Below are positions 17,965 through 26,615 of a DNA stretch of 64,000 nucleotides, piece by piece. The position numbers were made by a program, and so were the translations under genes. The DNA comes from Schlegelella_A sp038231215 (GTDB lineage Bacteria > Pseudomonadota > Gammaproteobacteria > Burkholderiales > Burkholderiaceae_C). The stretch lies in contig JBBRLS010000011.1 of the NCBI GenBank assembly GCA_038231215.1, positions 1-64,000 on the forward strand, read 5' to 3'. The stretch's first letter is position 1. Each line of letters starts with the position of its first letter. The notes below the pieces were generated by a model. The model had not been told where the DNA came from, made no database searches, and was given only the letters and a program-made list of their open reading frames with translations.

Positions 17965-19551
17965 TCAGGCCAGGTGCGCGGCGGCCAGCAGGGCCTGCGT
18001 ATACGGCTCGCACGGTGACTCGAAGAGGGCTTGCGCTTCGCCTTGCTCGACCACCACGCCGTCCTTCATCACCATCACGCGGTGCGACATGGCACGCACG
18101 ACGGCGAGGTCGTGGCTGATGAACAGATAGCTCATGCCGTAGCGGCGCTGCAGGTCGGCGAGCAGGTCCAGCACCTGCTGCTGTACCGAAACATCGAGTG
18201 CCGACGTCGGCTCGTCGAGAACCAGGATTTCCGGCCGCAGCACGACGGCGCGGGCAATCGCGATGCGTTGCCGCTGGCCACCCGAGAACTCGTGCGGATA
18301 GCGGTCCGGCACATCGCTCATGCCGCTTGCCGCGCCGAGTCCGACCTCGTCGAGCATCTGCGCCACGAGCGCGTCGCGGCCGGCCCGGTCGAGCTCGGGA
18401 CGATGCAGCTCGAGCCCTTCGCCGACGATGCGGCCGACCGTCATGCGCGGACTGAGCGAGCCGAACGGATCCTGGAACACCACCTGCATGCGGCGCCGCA
18501 AGGCCTTGCGCGATTCGGCATCGGTGGTGTCGAGCGGCTGGCCATCGAGCGAAATCGTGCCCTCGGCGATCGGCTGCAAGGCGAGCAGGGCCATGCCGAG
18601 CGTGGTCTTGCCCGACCCCGATTCGCCGACGATGCCGAGCGTCTCGCCCCGCTTCAGCGAGAGCGTCGCGCTGCGCACGGCGTCGAAGCCGCGTGTGCGA
18701 AACCAGCCGAGCGGAATGTCGAAGCTGACGCGGATTCCGCTCGCTTCGACGAGCTGCGGCGCGTCCGTCGCGATCGGCTGCACGAGGCGCTTCGGCCGGC
18801 TCGCGAGCAGCTTCTTCGTATACGCATGTTGCGGGTCGGCGAAGACCTGCGCGGTCGGCCCGCACTCGACCAGCCGGCCGCGCTCCATGACGCCGACCCG
18901 GTGCGTGAAGCGCCGCACCAGGTTCAGATCGTGCGTGATGAAGAGCAGCGCCATGCCCATCTCGGCCTGCAGCGCGTCGAGCAGGGCGAGGATCTGCGCC
19001 TGGATGGTGACGTCGAGCGCGGTCGTCGGCTCGTCGGCGATGAGCAGCCTGGGCCGGCCGGCGAGCGCCATCGCGATCATCGCCCGCTGCCGCTGGCCGC
19101 CGGAAAGCTGATGCGGATAGGCGTCGACGCGACGCGCCGGCTCGGGGATGCCGGTCCTGGCGAGCAGCTCGATGGCGCGCTCGCGCGCCTCGCGAGAGCC
19201 GATGCCGAAGTGCAGCGAGAGCACCTCGACGATCTGCGCGCCCACCGTGTGCAGCGGATTGAGCGCGGTCATCGGCTCCTGGAAGATCATCGCGATCTCG
19301 GCGCCGCGCACGGCGCGCAACTCGCGCTCGGAGGCCTGCAGCAGGTCGGCACCGCCGAAGCGGATCGCGCCGCTCGTCGACGCGCCATCGACGAGGCCGA
19401 GCACCGAGAGCGCGGTAATCGACTTGCCCGAGCCCGACTCGCCGACGAGCGCGAATTTCTCGCCGGCAGCGATCTCGAAGGACACGTCGTCGACGACCGC
19501 GGCGGCACCGAAGCGAACCGTCAGGTGCTCGACCGAGAGCAGCGCCGTCAT
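17965..19551 (-). CDS. double-domain peptide ABC transporter ATPase (YejF type)
   Basis: 528 residues containing two complete ATPase halves. The first has Walker A GESGSGKS at about 37-44 and signature LSGGQRQRA. The second has GESGSGKTT and FSGGQRQRIAIARA, each followed by an oligopeptide-type domain. This is the layout of YejF/GsiA ATPases that energise peptide uptake. No permease or binding-protein genes (yejA, yejB, yejE) lie nearby, so the partner must be encoded elsewhere. Confidence 0.92.
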   Translation of the reverse strand: MTALLSVEHLTVRFGAAAVVDDVSFEIAAGEKFALVGESGSGKSITALSVLGLVDGASTSGAIRFGGADLLQASERELRAVRGAEIAMIFQEPMTALNPLHTVGAQIVEVLSLHFGIGSREARERAIELLARTGIPEPARRVDAYPHQLSGGQRQRAMIAMALAGRPRLLIADEPTTALDVTIQAQILALLDALQAEMGMALLFITHDLNLVRRFTHRVGVMERGRLVECGPTAQVFADPQHAYTKKLLASRPKRLVQPIATDAPQLVEASGIRVSFDIPLGWFRTRGFDAVRSATLSLKRGETLGIVGESGSGKTTLGMALLALQPIAEGTISLDGQPLDTTDAESRKALRRRMQVVFQDPFGSLSPRMTVGRIVGEGLELHRPELDRAGRDALVAQMLDEVGLGAASGMSDVPDRYPHEFSGGQRQRIAIARAVVLRPEILVLDEPTSALDVSVQQQVLDLLADLQRRYGMSYLFISHDLAVVRAMSHRVMVMKDGVVVEQGEAQALFESPCEPYTQALLAAAHLA

Positions 19552-19600
19552 GTGCGAGCGAGGCGCCGATCGAGGGCGACGATCAATGGCGTGGCCGATC

Positions 19601-21271
19601 TCAGGCGCTCGCCTTGGACGCGGCGGTGAGCAGCTTGCCGCAGGTCGCGCGCTCGGTCTCGGGGCGCCCGTCCTTCGCACAAAGCGTCGCGAGCTCGCCT
19701 TGCAGGCGCGCCATCGTCGCGGCATGCGCGCCCCCCTTGCTCCAGGCCTGCAGACGCGTGCCGACGCGCTGCAGGGCGCGACCGCTTCGCTGCTCGAAGG
19801 CGTCGGGTTGCTTCGATGCCTCGTGCCAGATCTGAACCGTCGCCGCCTCGATCGCCGCTTCTTCGGCGGGCGACAGCTCGACGAGCGCGTTGACGTAGCT
19901 CGAGCCCCATTGCAGCCGCGTCGCCGGGCCCTCGCTCTTCTCGAAAGCCTCGCGGTACCAGCGCAGTGCCTCGGCCTTGTCGCCGCGCTTCCTGGCGTTG
20001 CCGGCCAGCTCGGACATCAGGTAGTAGGGCGAATGACTCTTCGCGAGATTGGCCTTGAGCAATGCGTCGGACTCGCTCGACAGTCCGGAGCGCTCGAGCA
20101 GGTAGGCGGCGGCAGTGATCACGGCCTGTCGCTCGTAGCCGTCGGTGATCTCGCGGTCGGCACGCGAGGTCTGCTCGCGCACGTCGGCGAGCAGGTCGGC
20201 GGGCAGATGCGGCAGCGGTGCGGGCTTCGCCGCAGCGCTCGGGTGGTCGTCGGCCATGTCGATGCGCACAAGATCGACGCGGGCGATCAACGCCTGCATC
20301 CGGTCGGCGCGGGAGAGCGTCGCGTCGGCCTCGAGCCGCCGCAGCGCGGCATCGAAGGCGGCGAGCAGTCGCGCGCGTTCCGGCGTCGACTTCGCCGCGA
20401 GCGCCCGCACGATCTCCGCCGCCGCAGCCTCGAGCAGGTCGGCCTGCTCGCGCGCCGCGCCAGCGTCGCCGAGCAGGGCCAGCACGGCGGGCAGCGCCGC
20501 CGCGTCGCCCTTGGCCGGCGTCTTCGCGCCGCGTGCCGCGAGCGCCTTGAGGCGCAGGCGCATCGCCGTGTCCGACTGGTCGCCCGGGCAGGCGGCGGCG
20601 AGCCTGGCCAGCGTCGGCGCGACCTGGTCCTTGGCGAGCAGACGCTGCTGATCCGTGTCCCACGAGTAGAAGGCGAGCAGGCGCCAGTCGTCGGCACGCA
20701 GGCCGGCACCGCCGGCAAGCGCGTCGACGAGCAGCGCCTTGACCGGGCGCGCCGCGTTCATGCCGAGGTTGAGCACTTCGGTGTAGCGCGCGGGATCGGC
20801 CTCGCCGGGCAGGCGCGTCACTTCTTCGCCGCCCGGGCTGAACAGCAGCATGGTCGGATAGCCGCTGATGCGAAAGCGCGTGCCGAGTTTTTGCGCGCCG
20901 GGGCTGTCGCCGTCGATGTAGACGGGAACGAAGGCGCGCGAGCGCTCGATGAAGTCCTGCCGGTTGAAGAGCGTCGCCTTGACCTGGTTGCACGGCGGGC
21001 ACCACTTGGCGCCCCAGTAGACGAAGACCGGTTTGGCCTCGGCTCGCGCCGTGGCGAATGCGGCGTCGACGTCGGCGTCGCTTGCCACCTGCTTCCAGGC
21101 GATCCCTCCGTCAGCGTGGTCGGCGACAGCCGGCGCCGCAGTCACGGAGGGCGGCGCGGCAGTGACCGCCGGCGTCGCGGCGGGCGCGACGGGCGCATCG
21201 CCGCCTTTCGAACACGCGCCGAGGACCAGGCCAAGAACGATCGCCGCGCTGAGTGAGAAATGCTGTTTCAT
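19601..21271 (-). CDS. thioredoxin-domain lipoprotein
   Basis: 556 residues. The signal ends in lipobox VLGAC (Cys20). A thioredoxin-like domain has the active site WCPPC (Cys91, Cys94) and the cis-Pro in GYPTMLLF. A long helical, TPR-like C-terminal region follows. Probably a periplasmic thiol-disulfide protein anchored in a membrane. ATG at 21271 has GGAG upstream. Confidence 0.88.
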   Translation of the reverse strand: MKQHFSLSAAIVLGLVLGACSKGGDAPVAPAATPAVTAAPPSVTAAPAVADHADGGIAWKQVASDADVDAAFATARAEAKPVFVYWGAKWCPPCNQVKATLFNRQDFIERSRAFVPVYIDGDSPGAQKLGTRFRISGYPTMLLFSPGGEEVTRLPGEADPARYTEVLNLGMNAARPVKALLVDALAGGAGLRADDWRLLAFYSWDTDQQRLLAKDQVAPTLARLAAACPGDQSDTAMRLRLKALAARGAKTPAKGDAAALPAVLALLGDAGAAREQADLLEAAAAEIVRALAAKSTPERARLLAAFDAALRRLEADATLSRADRMQALIARVDLVRIDMADDHPSAAAKPAPLPHLPADLLADVREQTSRADREITDGYERQAVITAAAYLLERSGLSSESDALLKANLAKSHSPYYLMSELAGNARKRGDKAEALRWYREAFEKSEGPATRLQWGSSYVNALVELSPAEEAAIEAATVQIWHEASKQPDAFEQRSGRALQRVGTRLQAWSKGGAHAATMARLQGELATLCAKDGRPETERATCGKLLTAASKASA

Positions 21272-21305
21272 CGCTGCTCCGATGCAGTTCGCCATCATCG
21301 CGCAA

Positions 21306-22280
21306 TCAATCGACCGGCGCCGGCGACTCGCGCACCGGATCGCGCGGCGACGAGCCGAACTGCGCGAGCGCGACGCCGGCGAGCGTGAGCGCTGCACCGG
21401 CGATCTTTACGGCCGAGTAGCGCTCGCCGGTCACCGCCCACGCGACGAGGCCGGCCACGGGCGGCATGAGATACATGAGCGGCGCGGTGCGCGCAACGCC
21501 GCGCACCGCGTTGATCCAGCCCCAGGCCAGCCAGCCGAGAAAAGCGGAGACGATGACCGCGTAGAACGTGCCGACCCAGATCGCCCAGCCGATCTGCGCC
21601 CACGCCACGGCGAGGCCGGCCGGCACGCTGAGCAGGACGACCGGCCCGCTGCCGAGAAGCACGGCGTAGGTCATCACGGTCACACCGCCGAGCCGCTCGA
21701 TCAGCGGCTTGGCGGCGACCGTGTAATACGAGAAGAACGATGCGGCAACTAGCAATACCAGATCGCCGCCGCCCGCCTGCCAGTGACCGCCGAACAGCTT
21801 GTCGGACAGGAAAGCGAGCACGCCGAGGCACGCCACCGCGACGCCGGCGACCTGGCCGCGCGTGAGCTGCTCGAGGCCGTGCCAGTGCAGGATGAGGAGC
21901 GTGAAGATCGGCCCGCAGGCAAGGATCAGCGAGCTCGAGAATGCGGTCGACCAATGGATGCCGTAGGTGACCATACCGACGTGCAGGAGATGGCCGATCA
22001 GGCCGAGGCGAAGCAGGGCGAAAGCATCGGCGCGCGAGACGCGCGGCCAGCGCTTCCCGTAGCGCGAGCAGAGCAGCACCGCGGCGGCGACCGGCATGAT
22101 CAGGTAGCGAACGAACAGGAAGCCGCCGGGCGAGAGGGCCTGGAAGATGGCCTTCTGCACCGTGAAGTTGGCGCCCCAGACGACGATCAGGGCGAGCGCG
22201 AACCAGAGCGCGCGACGCGCCCGCCGGTCCTGGCGCGCGACGGCGTCTTCGATCGAGCCAGGGGAAGCGACGGCGTCCAA
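21306..22280 (-). CDS. EamA/DMT family transporter
   Basis: 324 residues with about ten hydrophobic helices in two EamA repeats; VVWGANFTVQKAIF opens the first. The start is a TTG at 22280, eight bases after the stop of the upstream gene; no ATG or GTG fits the family N-terminus. The substrate is unknown. Confidence 0.85.
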   Translation of the reverse strand: MDAVASPGSIEDAVARQDRRARRALWFALALIVVWGANFTVQKAIFQALSPGGFLFVRYLIMPVAAAVLLCSRYGKRWPRVSRADAFALLRLGLIGHLLHVGMVTYGIHWSTAFSSSLILACGPIFTLLILHWHGLEQLTRGQVAGVAVACLGVLAFLSDKLFGGHWQAGGGDLVLLVAASFFSYYTVAAKPLIERLGGVTVMTYAVLLGSGPVVLLSVPAGLAVAWAQIGWAIWVGTFYAVIVSAFLGWLAWGWINAVRGVARTAPLMYLMPPVAGLVAWAVTGERYSAVKIAGAALTLAGVALAQFGSSPRDPVRESPAPVD

Positions 22281-22288
22281 TGGCGTCG

Positions 22289-23014
22289 TCAGCCCGGCGA
22301 CGCGTCGCCGAGCCGCGCCTGCGCTTCATCGAAGCGCCAGCCCTCGGTCGGTGTGGCCCGGGCCAGCGCCATCCAGAGCGCAAAGCTCATGCGCGCCGGC
22401 CGCTTCGGCGCCGGGCGGGCGACCTCGAGACGCGCTTCGTCGGCGACGAGCACGCCGCACTCGGCGGGGATCTCGTCGGGCTCGGCGATGCCGCTCTTGA
22501 TCGCGTACCAGCACTCGCCGCCAAGCTGCATATACGCCTCGCGCTTGCTGGCCCGGCGCAGGTCGGCGAGCAGGTCGGAACGGCGCACCTTGATCTCGTG
22601 CACGATCGGCTCCAGGTAGGCCTCGACGGTCGTGTGGCGCACCGAGAAGACGTCGGGCATGGCGATCTGCCACTGCTCGCCGACACGCGCCCGCACCGCC
22701 AGGCCACGCCAGGCGAGCCGGCCGGCGCGCGTCATCTCGCGGGCGACGCGCTCGACGAGCAACTCGTGCGTATCGCGCTGGCCGCGGTTCCTTGACAGCG
22801 TCTCGGCGAGCACGGCGATGCCGGCGTCGCTGACGCGCAAGGTCTCGTGTCCGAGCGGGCCGCGCTCGCGCACCACGAGGCCCGCGGCGATGAGCTCGAT
22901 CTCGACGGCGTCCTGGCACGGCCAACCGGCCGAGCGATAGACGTCGCGAAGGCGTCGCCGATGGACGATGCCGATCGCGCAAGTGGAACCGGACTGTGAG
23001 GGGCCGTCGCGCAT
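22289..23014 (-). CDS. PD-(D/E)XK-like protein with N-terminal helical domain
   Basis: 241 residues, not a gene I recognise by name. Residues 20-75 look like a winged-helix domain. Residues 119-142 carry MPD at 119-121 and EIK at 140-142 with about 19 residues between, the pattern of a PD-(D/E)XK nuclease core, followed by CWYAIKSG and a GVLVAD strand as in MmcB-like repair proteins. Catalytic activity is inference. It heads a same-strand run with the DMT, thioredoxin-like and YejF-type genes. Confidence 0.65.
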   Translation of the reverse strand: MRDGPSQSGSTCAIGIVHRRRLRDVYRSAGWPCQDAVEIELIAAGLVVRERGPLGHETLRVSDAGIAVLAETLSRNRGQRDTHELLVERVAREMTRAGRLAWRGLAVRARVGEQWQIAMPDVFSVRHTTVEAYLEPIVHEIKVRRSDLLADLRRASKREAYMQLGGECWYAIKSGIAEPDEIPAECGVLVADEARLEVARPAPKRPARMSFALWMALARATPTEGWRFDEAQARLGDASPG

Positions 23015-23117
23015 GGGAAGCGAGTATTCGAGCCGCGCACCTTACCAAGATTCGTCGGGCCGGGCGCGTGCGAAGTTAGGATTCGGATCGCCGTCTCTGC
23101 CGAAGGATCCTCACGCC

Positions 23118-24260
23118 ATGCCTGCTCGCCTTTCGACCCGCCTGCGTCGCGCGTTCGCCCTTGCCTGCCTCGGCATCGTTGTCGGCGCCGCCGGCCCGAC
23201 GCTGGCCGCCGACCCGAAGGTGCTCAACGTCTACAACTGGTCCGACTACATCGCCGACGACACGATCAAGAACTTCGAGAAAGAGACCGGCATCAAGGTC
23301 AGCTACGACAACTACGACACCAACGAGGTGCTGCACGCCAAGCTGCTCGCCGGCCAGACCGGCTACGACGTCGTCGTGCCCGGCTCGCACTTCGCGAAGA
23401 CGCAGATCGAAGGCGGCTTGCTGCAAAAGCTCGACCGCACCAAGCTCACCAACTGGGGCAACCTCGACCCGACGCTGCTCGAGCAGCTCGGCAACGTCGA
23501 CCCCGGCAACCAGTACCTGGTCGACTGGCTGTGGGGCTACGTGACGGTCGGCATCAACGTGCCCAAGGTCAGGGCTGCGCTCGCTGCCTTGCCAAACGCG
23601 CTGCCGATGCCCGACAACGCCTGGAGCCTCATCTTCGATCCCAAGTACGCGGCCAGGCTGAAAGGCTGCGGCGTCAACTTCCTCGACTCGGCGTCGGAAG
23701 TGCTGCCGGTGGCGATGCTGTACGTCGGCAAGCCGCCGTACAGCACGAACCCGACCGACTACGACGCGGCGGCCAGGATGCTGCAGTCGGTGCGCCCCTA
23801 CGTCACCCGCTTCTCGTCGTCGGGCTACATCAACGACCTGGCCGGCGGCACGCTCTGCGCCGTGATGGGCTACTCCGGCGACATCAACATCGCGCGCAGC
23901 CGGGCGCTGGAAGCCGATCCCAAGCAGCCGGCCGCGATCGAAGCGCAGATTCCGAAGGGTGGCGCGACGCTCTTCTTCGACACGATGGCGATCCCGAAGG
24001 ACGCGAAGAACGTCGCCAACGCGCACCTCTTCATCAACTACATCCTGCGCGCCGATGTTGCGGCGTCGCTCACGAACAAGGTCTTCTACGCCAACCCGAA
24101 TGCCGCGTCGCTGAAGTTCGTGAAGAAGGAAGTGGCTGCCAATCCGACGATCTTCCTCTCCGCCGCCGACAAGGCGAGGATGACGCCGCCCGACGCCGTT
24201 CCGCAGCCGATCCGCCGCGTGCAGACGCGCATCTTCACGGCGTTCAAGGCCGGCAAGTGA
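23118..24260 (+). CDS. potF: spermidine/putrescine-binding periplasmic protein
   Basis: 380 residues. A signal peptide ends near residue 30 (TLAADPK). The mature start VLNVYNWSDYIADDTIKNFE is characteristic of PotD/PotF substrate-binding proteins. It would deliver polyamines to a PotGHI-type importer, but no permease or ATPase genes are adjacent. ATG at 23118 is the only start giving a clean signal peptide. Confidence 0.93.
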   Translation: MPARLSTRLRRAFALACLGIVVGAAGPTLAADPKVLNVYNWSDYIADDTIKNFEKETGIKVSYDNYDTNEVLHAKLLAGQTGYDVVVPGSHFAKTQIEGGLLQKLDRTKLTNWGNLDPTLLEQLGNVDPGNQYLVDWLWGYVTVGINVPKVRAALAALPNALPMPDNAWSLIFDPKYAARLKGCGVNFLDSASEVLPVAMLYVGKPPYSTNPTDYDAAARMLQSVRPYVTRFSSSGYINDLAGGTLCAVMGYSGDINIARSRALEADPKQPAAIEAQIPKGGATLFFDTMAIPKDAKNVANAHLFINYILRADVAASLTNKVFYANPNAASLKFVKKEVAANPTIFLSAADKARMTPPDAVPQPIRRVQTRIFTAFKAGK

Positions 24261-24281
24261 CATGGGCGCCCGCGGCGAGCA

Positions 24282-24344
24282 TGTCATCCTGAACGCAGTG
24301 AAGGATCTGCCGCGCCGAGATCCCTCGCTTCGCTCAGGATGACA
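24282..24344. repeat. palindromic dispersed repeat between potF and the DUF427 gene
   Basis: Two 27-base arms (24282-24308 and 24318-24344) are reverse complements with four mismatches, separated by nine bases. The left arm begins tgtcatcctga and includes gaaggatct. This is the type of gtcatcctgagcg...gaaggatct element found dispersed in many bacterial genomes. It lies between convergent genes and could end transcription from both sides. The right arm supplies the last codons and the stop of the DUF427 gene. Confidence 0.8.
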
Positions 24345-24615
24345 CTTTCACCCCCTTCCAGAACGCGACGCGGCCCTTGATCTCCTTGGCGGCTTCCTTC
24401 GGCTCGGGGTAGTACCAGACGGCGTTCGGGTTGAGGTCGCCGTCGACCATCAGGCTGTAGTAGTGGGCCTCGCCCTTCCACGCGCACATCGAGCGGTGGT
24501 TGCTGAAGGTCACGTACTCGCGCTTCAGGCTGGCCTCGGGAAAGTAGTGGTTGCCTTCGACGACGACGGTGTCGTCGCTCTCGGCGAGGGTCGCGCCGTT
24601 CCAGGTCGCTTTCAT
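24334..24615 (-). CDS. DUF427 family protein
   Basis: 93 residues. The fold signature is clear: MKATWNGATLAES, then VVEGNHYFPE, CAWKGEAHYYSL and WYYPEPKEAAKEIKGRVAF. Function unknown. The C-terminus VKVSS and the stop codon are encoded by the palindromic repeat arm, so the original end of the gene may have been replaced. Confidence 0.93.
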   Translation of the reverse strand: MKATWNGATLAESDDTVVVEGNHYFPEASLKREYVTFSNHRSMCAWKGEAHYYSLMVDGDLNPNAVWYYPEPKEAAKEIKGRVAFWKGVKVSS

Positions 24616-24674
24616 GTCGCTGCATCCTTTCGTGCCCGCGTCGATCGACGGGGATCGGCACGATCGTAGCGACG

Positions 24675-25268
24675 CTAACGAGACACTGCGCCGACCAGGG
24701 TCCAGCATGCCGGCGCGTCGCCGCTCTTGCTGCCGAGCAGTAGGCAGGACCGCTCGCGCACGGCACGAGGTCGCCGCCCGCTGGCCAGCGTGCCGAGCAG
24801 GCGCACCGGGTCGTGGCGGAATCGGACGCTTTGTGGCGGCGGCGCGTCGAGGCGCGCGCGCTCCAGTTCGAGCGTGGCGCGCTCGAAGGCCAGCACCTCG
24901 GCGAGGTAGACCGAGCGCAACTGGCGCTGCTCGAGGAAGGCACAGAACTCGAGCGCCTCGGGCAGGAACGAAAAGCTCGCCGGCGGATGCGTCTGCCAGA
25001 ACAGCGCCACCTCGCGCGCCAGCCGAGTCGGTGTCAGCACCGCGCAGGTGAGCGGCAGCAGCGCGCGCAGCTTGCCAAGACGAAAGCCCTTGTGCAAGGT
25101 GCGATTCATGTCGAGGCCGCGGTCGGCAGCGATGGCGACGAGACGCGAGGCTTCGAGCGGCGTCAACGCCCCGGGCAAGGCGTTGCTGCCCTCGGCGCGC
25201 ACGGCGTCGCGAAAGTCGGGCTCGACGATCAGTCGCGCCATCGTCGCCTGAAAGGCCTGCGCTGTCAT
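24675..25268 (-). CDS. partner protein of the MNIO enzyme (HvfC/DUF2063-like position)
   Basis: 197 residues. The N-terminal half (FQATMARLIVEPDFRDAV, then TPLEASRLVAIA) resembles helical DUF2063/BufC/MbnC-type partners that pair with DUF692 enzymes and bring the precursor peptide. The match is by position and general layout rather than a clear motif. ATG at 25268 overlaps the DUF692 gene stop as ATGA. Confidence 0.6.
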   Translation of the reverse strand: MTAQAFQATMARLIVEPDFRDAVRAEGSNALPGALTPLEASRLVAIAADRGLDMNRTLHKGFRLGKLRALLPLTCAVLTPTRLAREVALFWQTHPPASFSFLPEALEFCAFLEQRQLRSVYLAEVLAFERATLELERARLDAPPPQSVRFRHDPVRLLGTLASGRRPRAVRERSCLLLGSKSGDAPACWTLVGAVSR

Positions 25269-26185
25269 GCCGCCTCCGCGACGGCCTTGCGGGCCCGGGG
25301 CGCGCGCCGGGTCGACAGCCCCCACATCGCCCGAAGGCGCTGCAGGTCGCCCAGTACGCGTTCGTTGCCGACGGTGTCGAACCACGAGCCGAACAGCTCG
25401 AAGGTCACGCCGCCGATGTTCGGGCAGCGTGGCAGCGTCCATTCGAGCAGCGACCAGACGGCGTCGGGGACCGTGTCGGAGTGGGCGTCGAGATAGAAGC
25501 CGTCGAGCTCCATGCCGCCTGCGACGTGGATCTCGCCGGCGTGCTCGAGCTCGAGCTCGGCGAGCAGCGCGAGCGCATCGAAGCCGTGATTGCGCGCGTT
25601 CGTGTACACGTTGTGCAGGTCGAGCACGAGCCCGCAGCCGCTCTCGCGGCAGAGCGTGTTGAGGAATCTCGCTTCGTCCATCTCGCAGTCCGGGATGTCG
25701 AAGTAGTAGACGTTGTTCTCGAGAAGGAACGGCACCGGCACGCGGCGCTGCACTTCGCGGATGCGCGGCACGAGCAGGTCGATCGACTCGCGGTCGCGCG
25801 GCAAGGGCAGCGTGATGCCGACGTTCATCAGCCCGTCGCCGTGCTCGGCAAGATGAAAGGCGAGGTGGTCGCTGTGCCAGGCGAAGCCGAGGCGGCGGCG
25901 CCAACGCTCGATCTGCTCGACGTGGCCGAGGTCGAAGACACCGGCGCTGCCGATCGACAGGCCGATGCCGTGCGCGACGAGCGGCCGGCCGCGACCGGCC
26001 TGCTCGAGCGCGGTTCGTCCGGCGACGTCGTCGATGTACCGAGGCTCGGCGCGCCTTCCGAGATCGGTCCACAGGATGTCGGGCACGATCTCGACATAGT
26101 CGAGCGCGTGCCCTGCCGCCGTGATCAGCGGCGCGAGCGGGGCCTGGTATGCCAGGCCCACGCCCAGCTTCGGCAATGGTTGCAT
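25265..26185 (-). CDS. DUF692 (MNIO) multinuclear non-heme iron oxygenase
   Basis: 306 residues. The family metal-ligand blocks are in order: HGIGLSIGS, WHSDHLAFH, LENNVYYF, LDLHNVYTNARNHG, EIHVAGG and DAHSD. These are the conserved His, Asp, Glu and Asn sites that hold two or three irons in MbnB/BufB-type enzymes, which oxidise Cys (or Asp) residues of a small precursor peptide. It starts 14 bases after the stop of a 69-residue peptide gene with a Cys-x-x-Cys motif and overlaps a partner gene downstream. Confidence 0.92.
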   Translation of the reverse strand: MQPLPKLGVGLAYQAPLAPLITAAGHALDYVEIVPDILWTDLGRRAEPRYIDDVAGRTALEQAGRGRPLVAHGIGLSIGSAGVFDLGHVEQIERWRRRLGFAWHSDHLAFHLAEHGDGLMNVGITLPLPRDRESIDLLVPRIREVQRRVPVPFLLENNVYYFDIPDCEMDEARFLNTLCRESGCGLVLDLHNVYTNARNHGFDALALLAELELEHAGEIHVAGGMELDGFYLDAHSDTVPDAVWSLLEWTLPRCPNIGGVTFELFGSWFDTVGNERVLGDLQRLRAMWGLSTRRAPRARKAVAEAA

Positions 26186-26199
26186 CGCCGAGGCTCGCT

Positions 26200-26409
26200 T
26201 CAGCGCATGCCGCGAGCGGCGATGTCTTCGATGATGAAGCGGTCGAGCCCCGAGAGGCACGGCCGGCAGCCCTTGAAGCCGGGCAGTTCGGGCACGGTGA
26301 GTGTGACCTTGAGCGCGGCAACGAGGTCTTCGAACGACGTGCTCGAGGCCAGGGCAACGTGCATTTCGGTGACTGCGACCTTGCGCTTGGGAACGGTGGT
26401 GCTGGGCAT
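26200..26409 (-). CDS. putative RiPP precursor peptide with CRPC core
   Basis: 69 residues, no signal peptide. A probable leader (1-45) is followed by GFKGCRPCLSGLDRF, with Cys48 and Cys51 the only Cys, and a short charged tail. A strong AGGAG lies seven bases before the ATG at 26409. Its place directly ahead of the DUF692 enzyme gene, with the small size and paired Cys, fits a precursor peptide. It differs from the DUF2282 bufferins, which carry a signal and several Cys. Not matched to a named family from memory. Confidence 0.75.
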   Translation of the reverse strand: MPSTTVPKRKVAVTEMHVALASSTSFEDLVAALKVTLTVPELPGFKGCRPCLSGLDRFIIEDIAARGMR

Positions 26410-26615
26410 GGGGATCTCCTGGTGGTGACACACGATCGGATCGCGTGCGCTTGGGCGACATGCCCGAAGCGGGCCGGATTGTTTGCGCGACCTCTCTCCC
26501 CTGCCTATCGCGCGTTGGGGGGATGAAGCGCCGATGACGCGGCATTGGCCGACAGGCCGGCCGAGACGATCCCGCTACATTGGAAATTCAAGCCTTCGGG
26601 TGGAGGAAGTGCGCA

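Noticed and set aside
18031..19629. Long plus-strand open frame opposite the YejF-type gene
   Set aside because: Antisense shadow; the minus-strand gene has complete ABC motifs in order.
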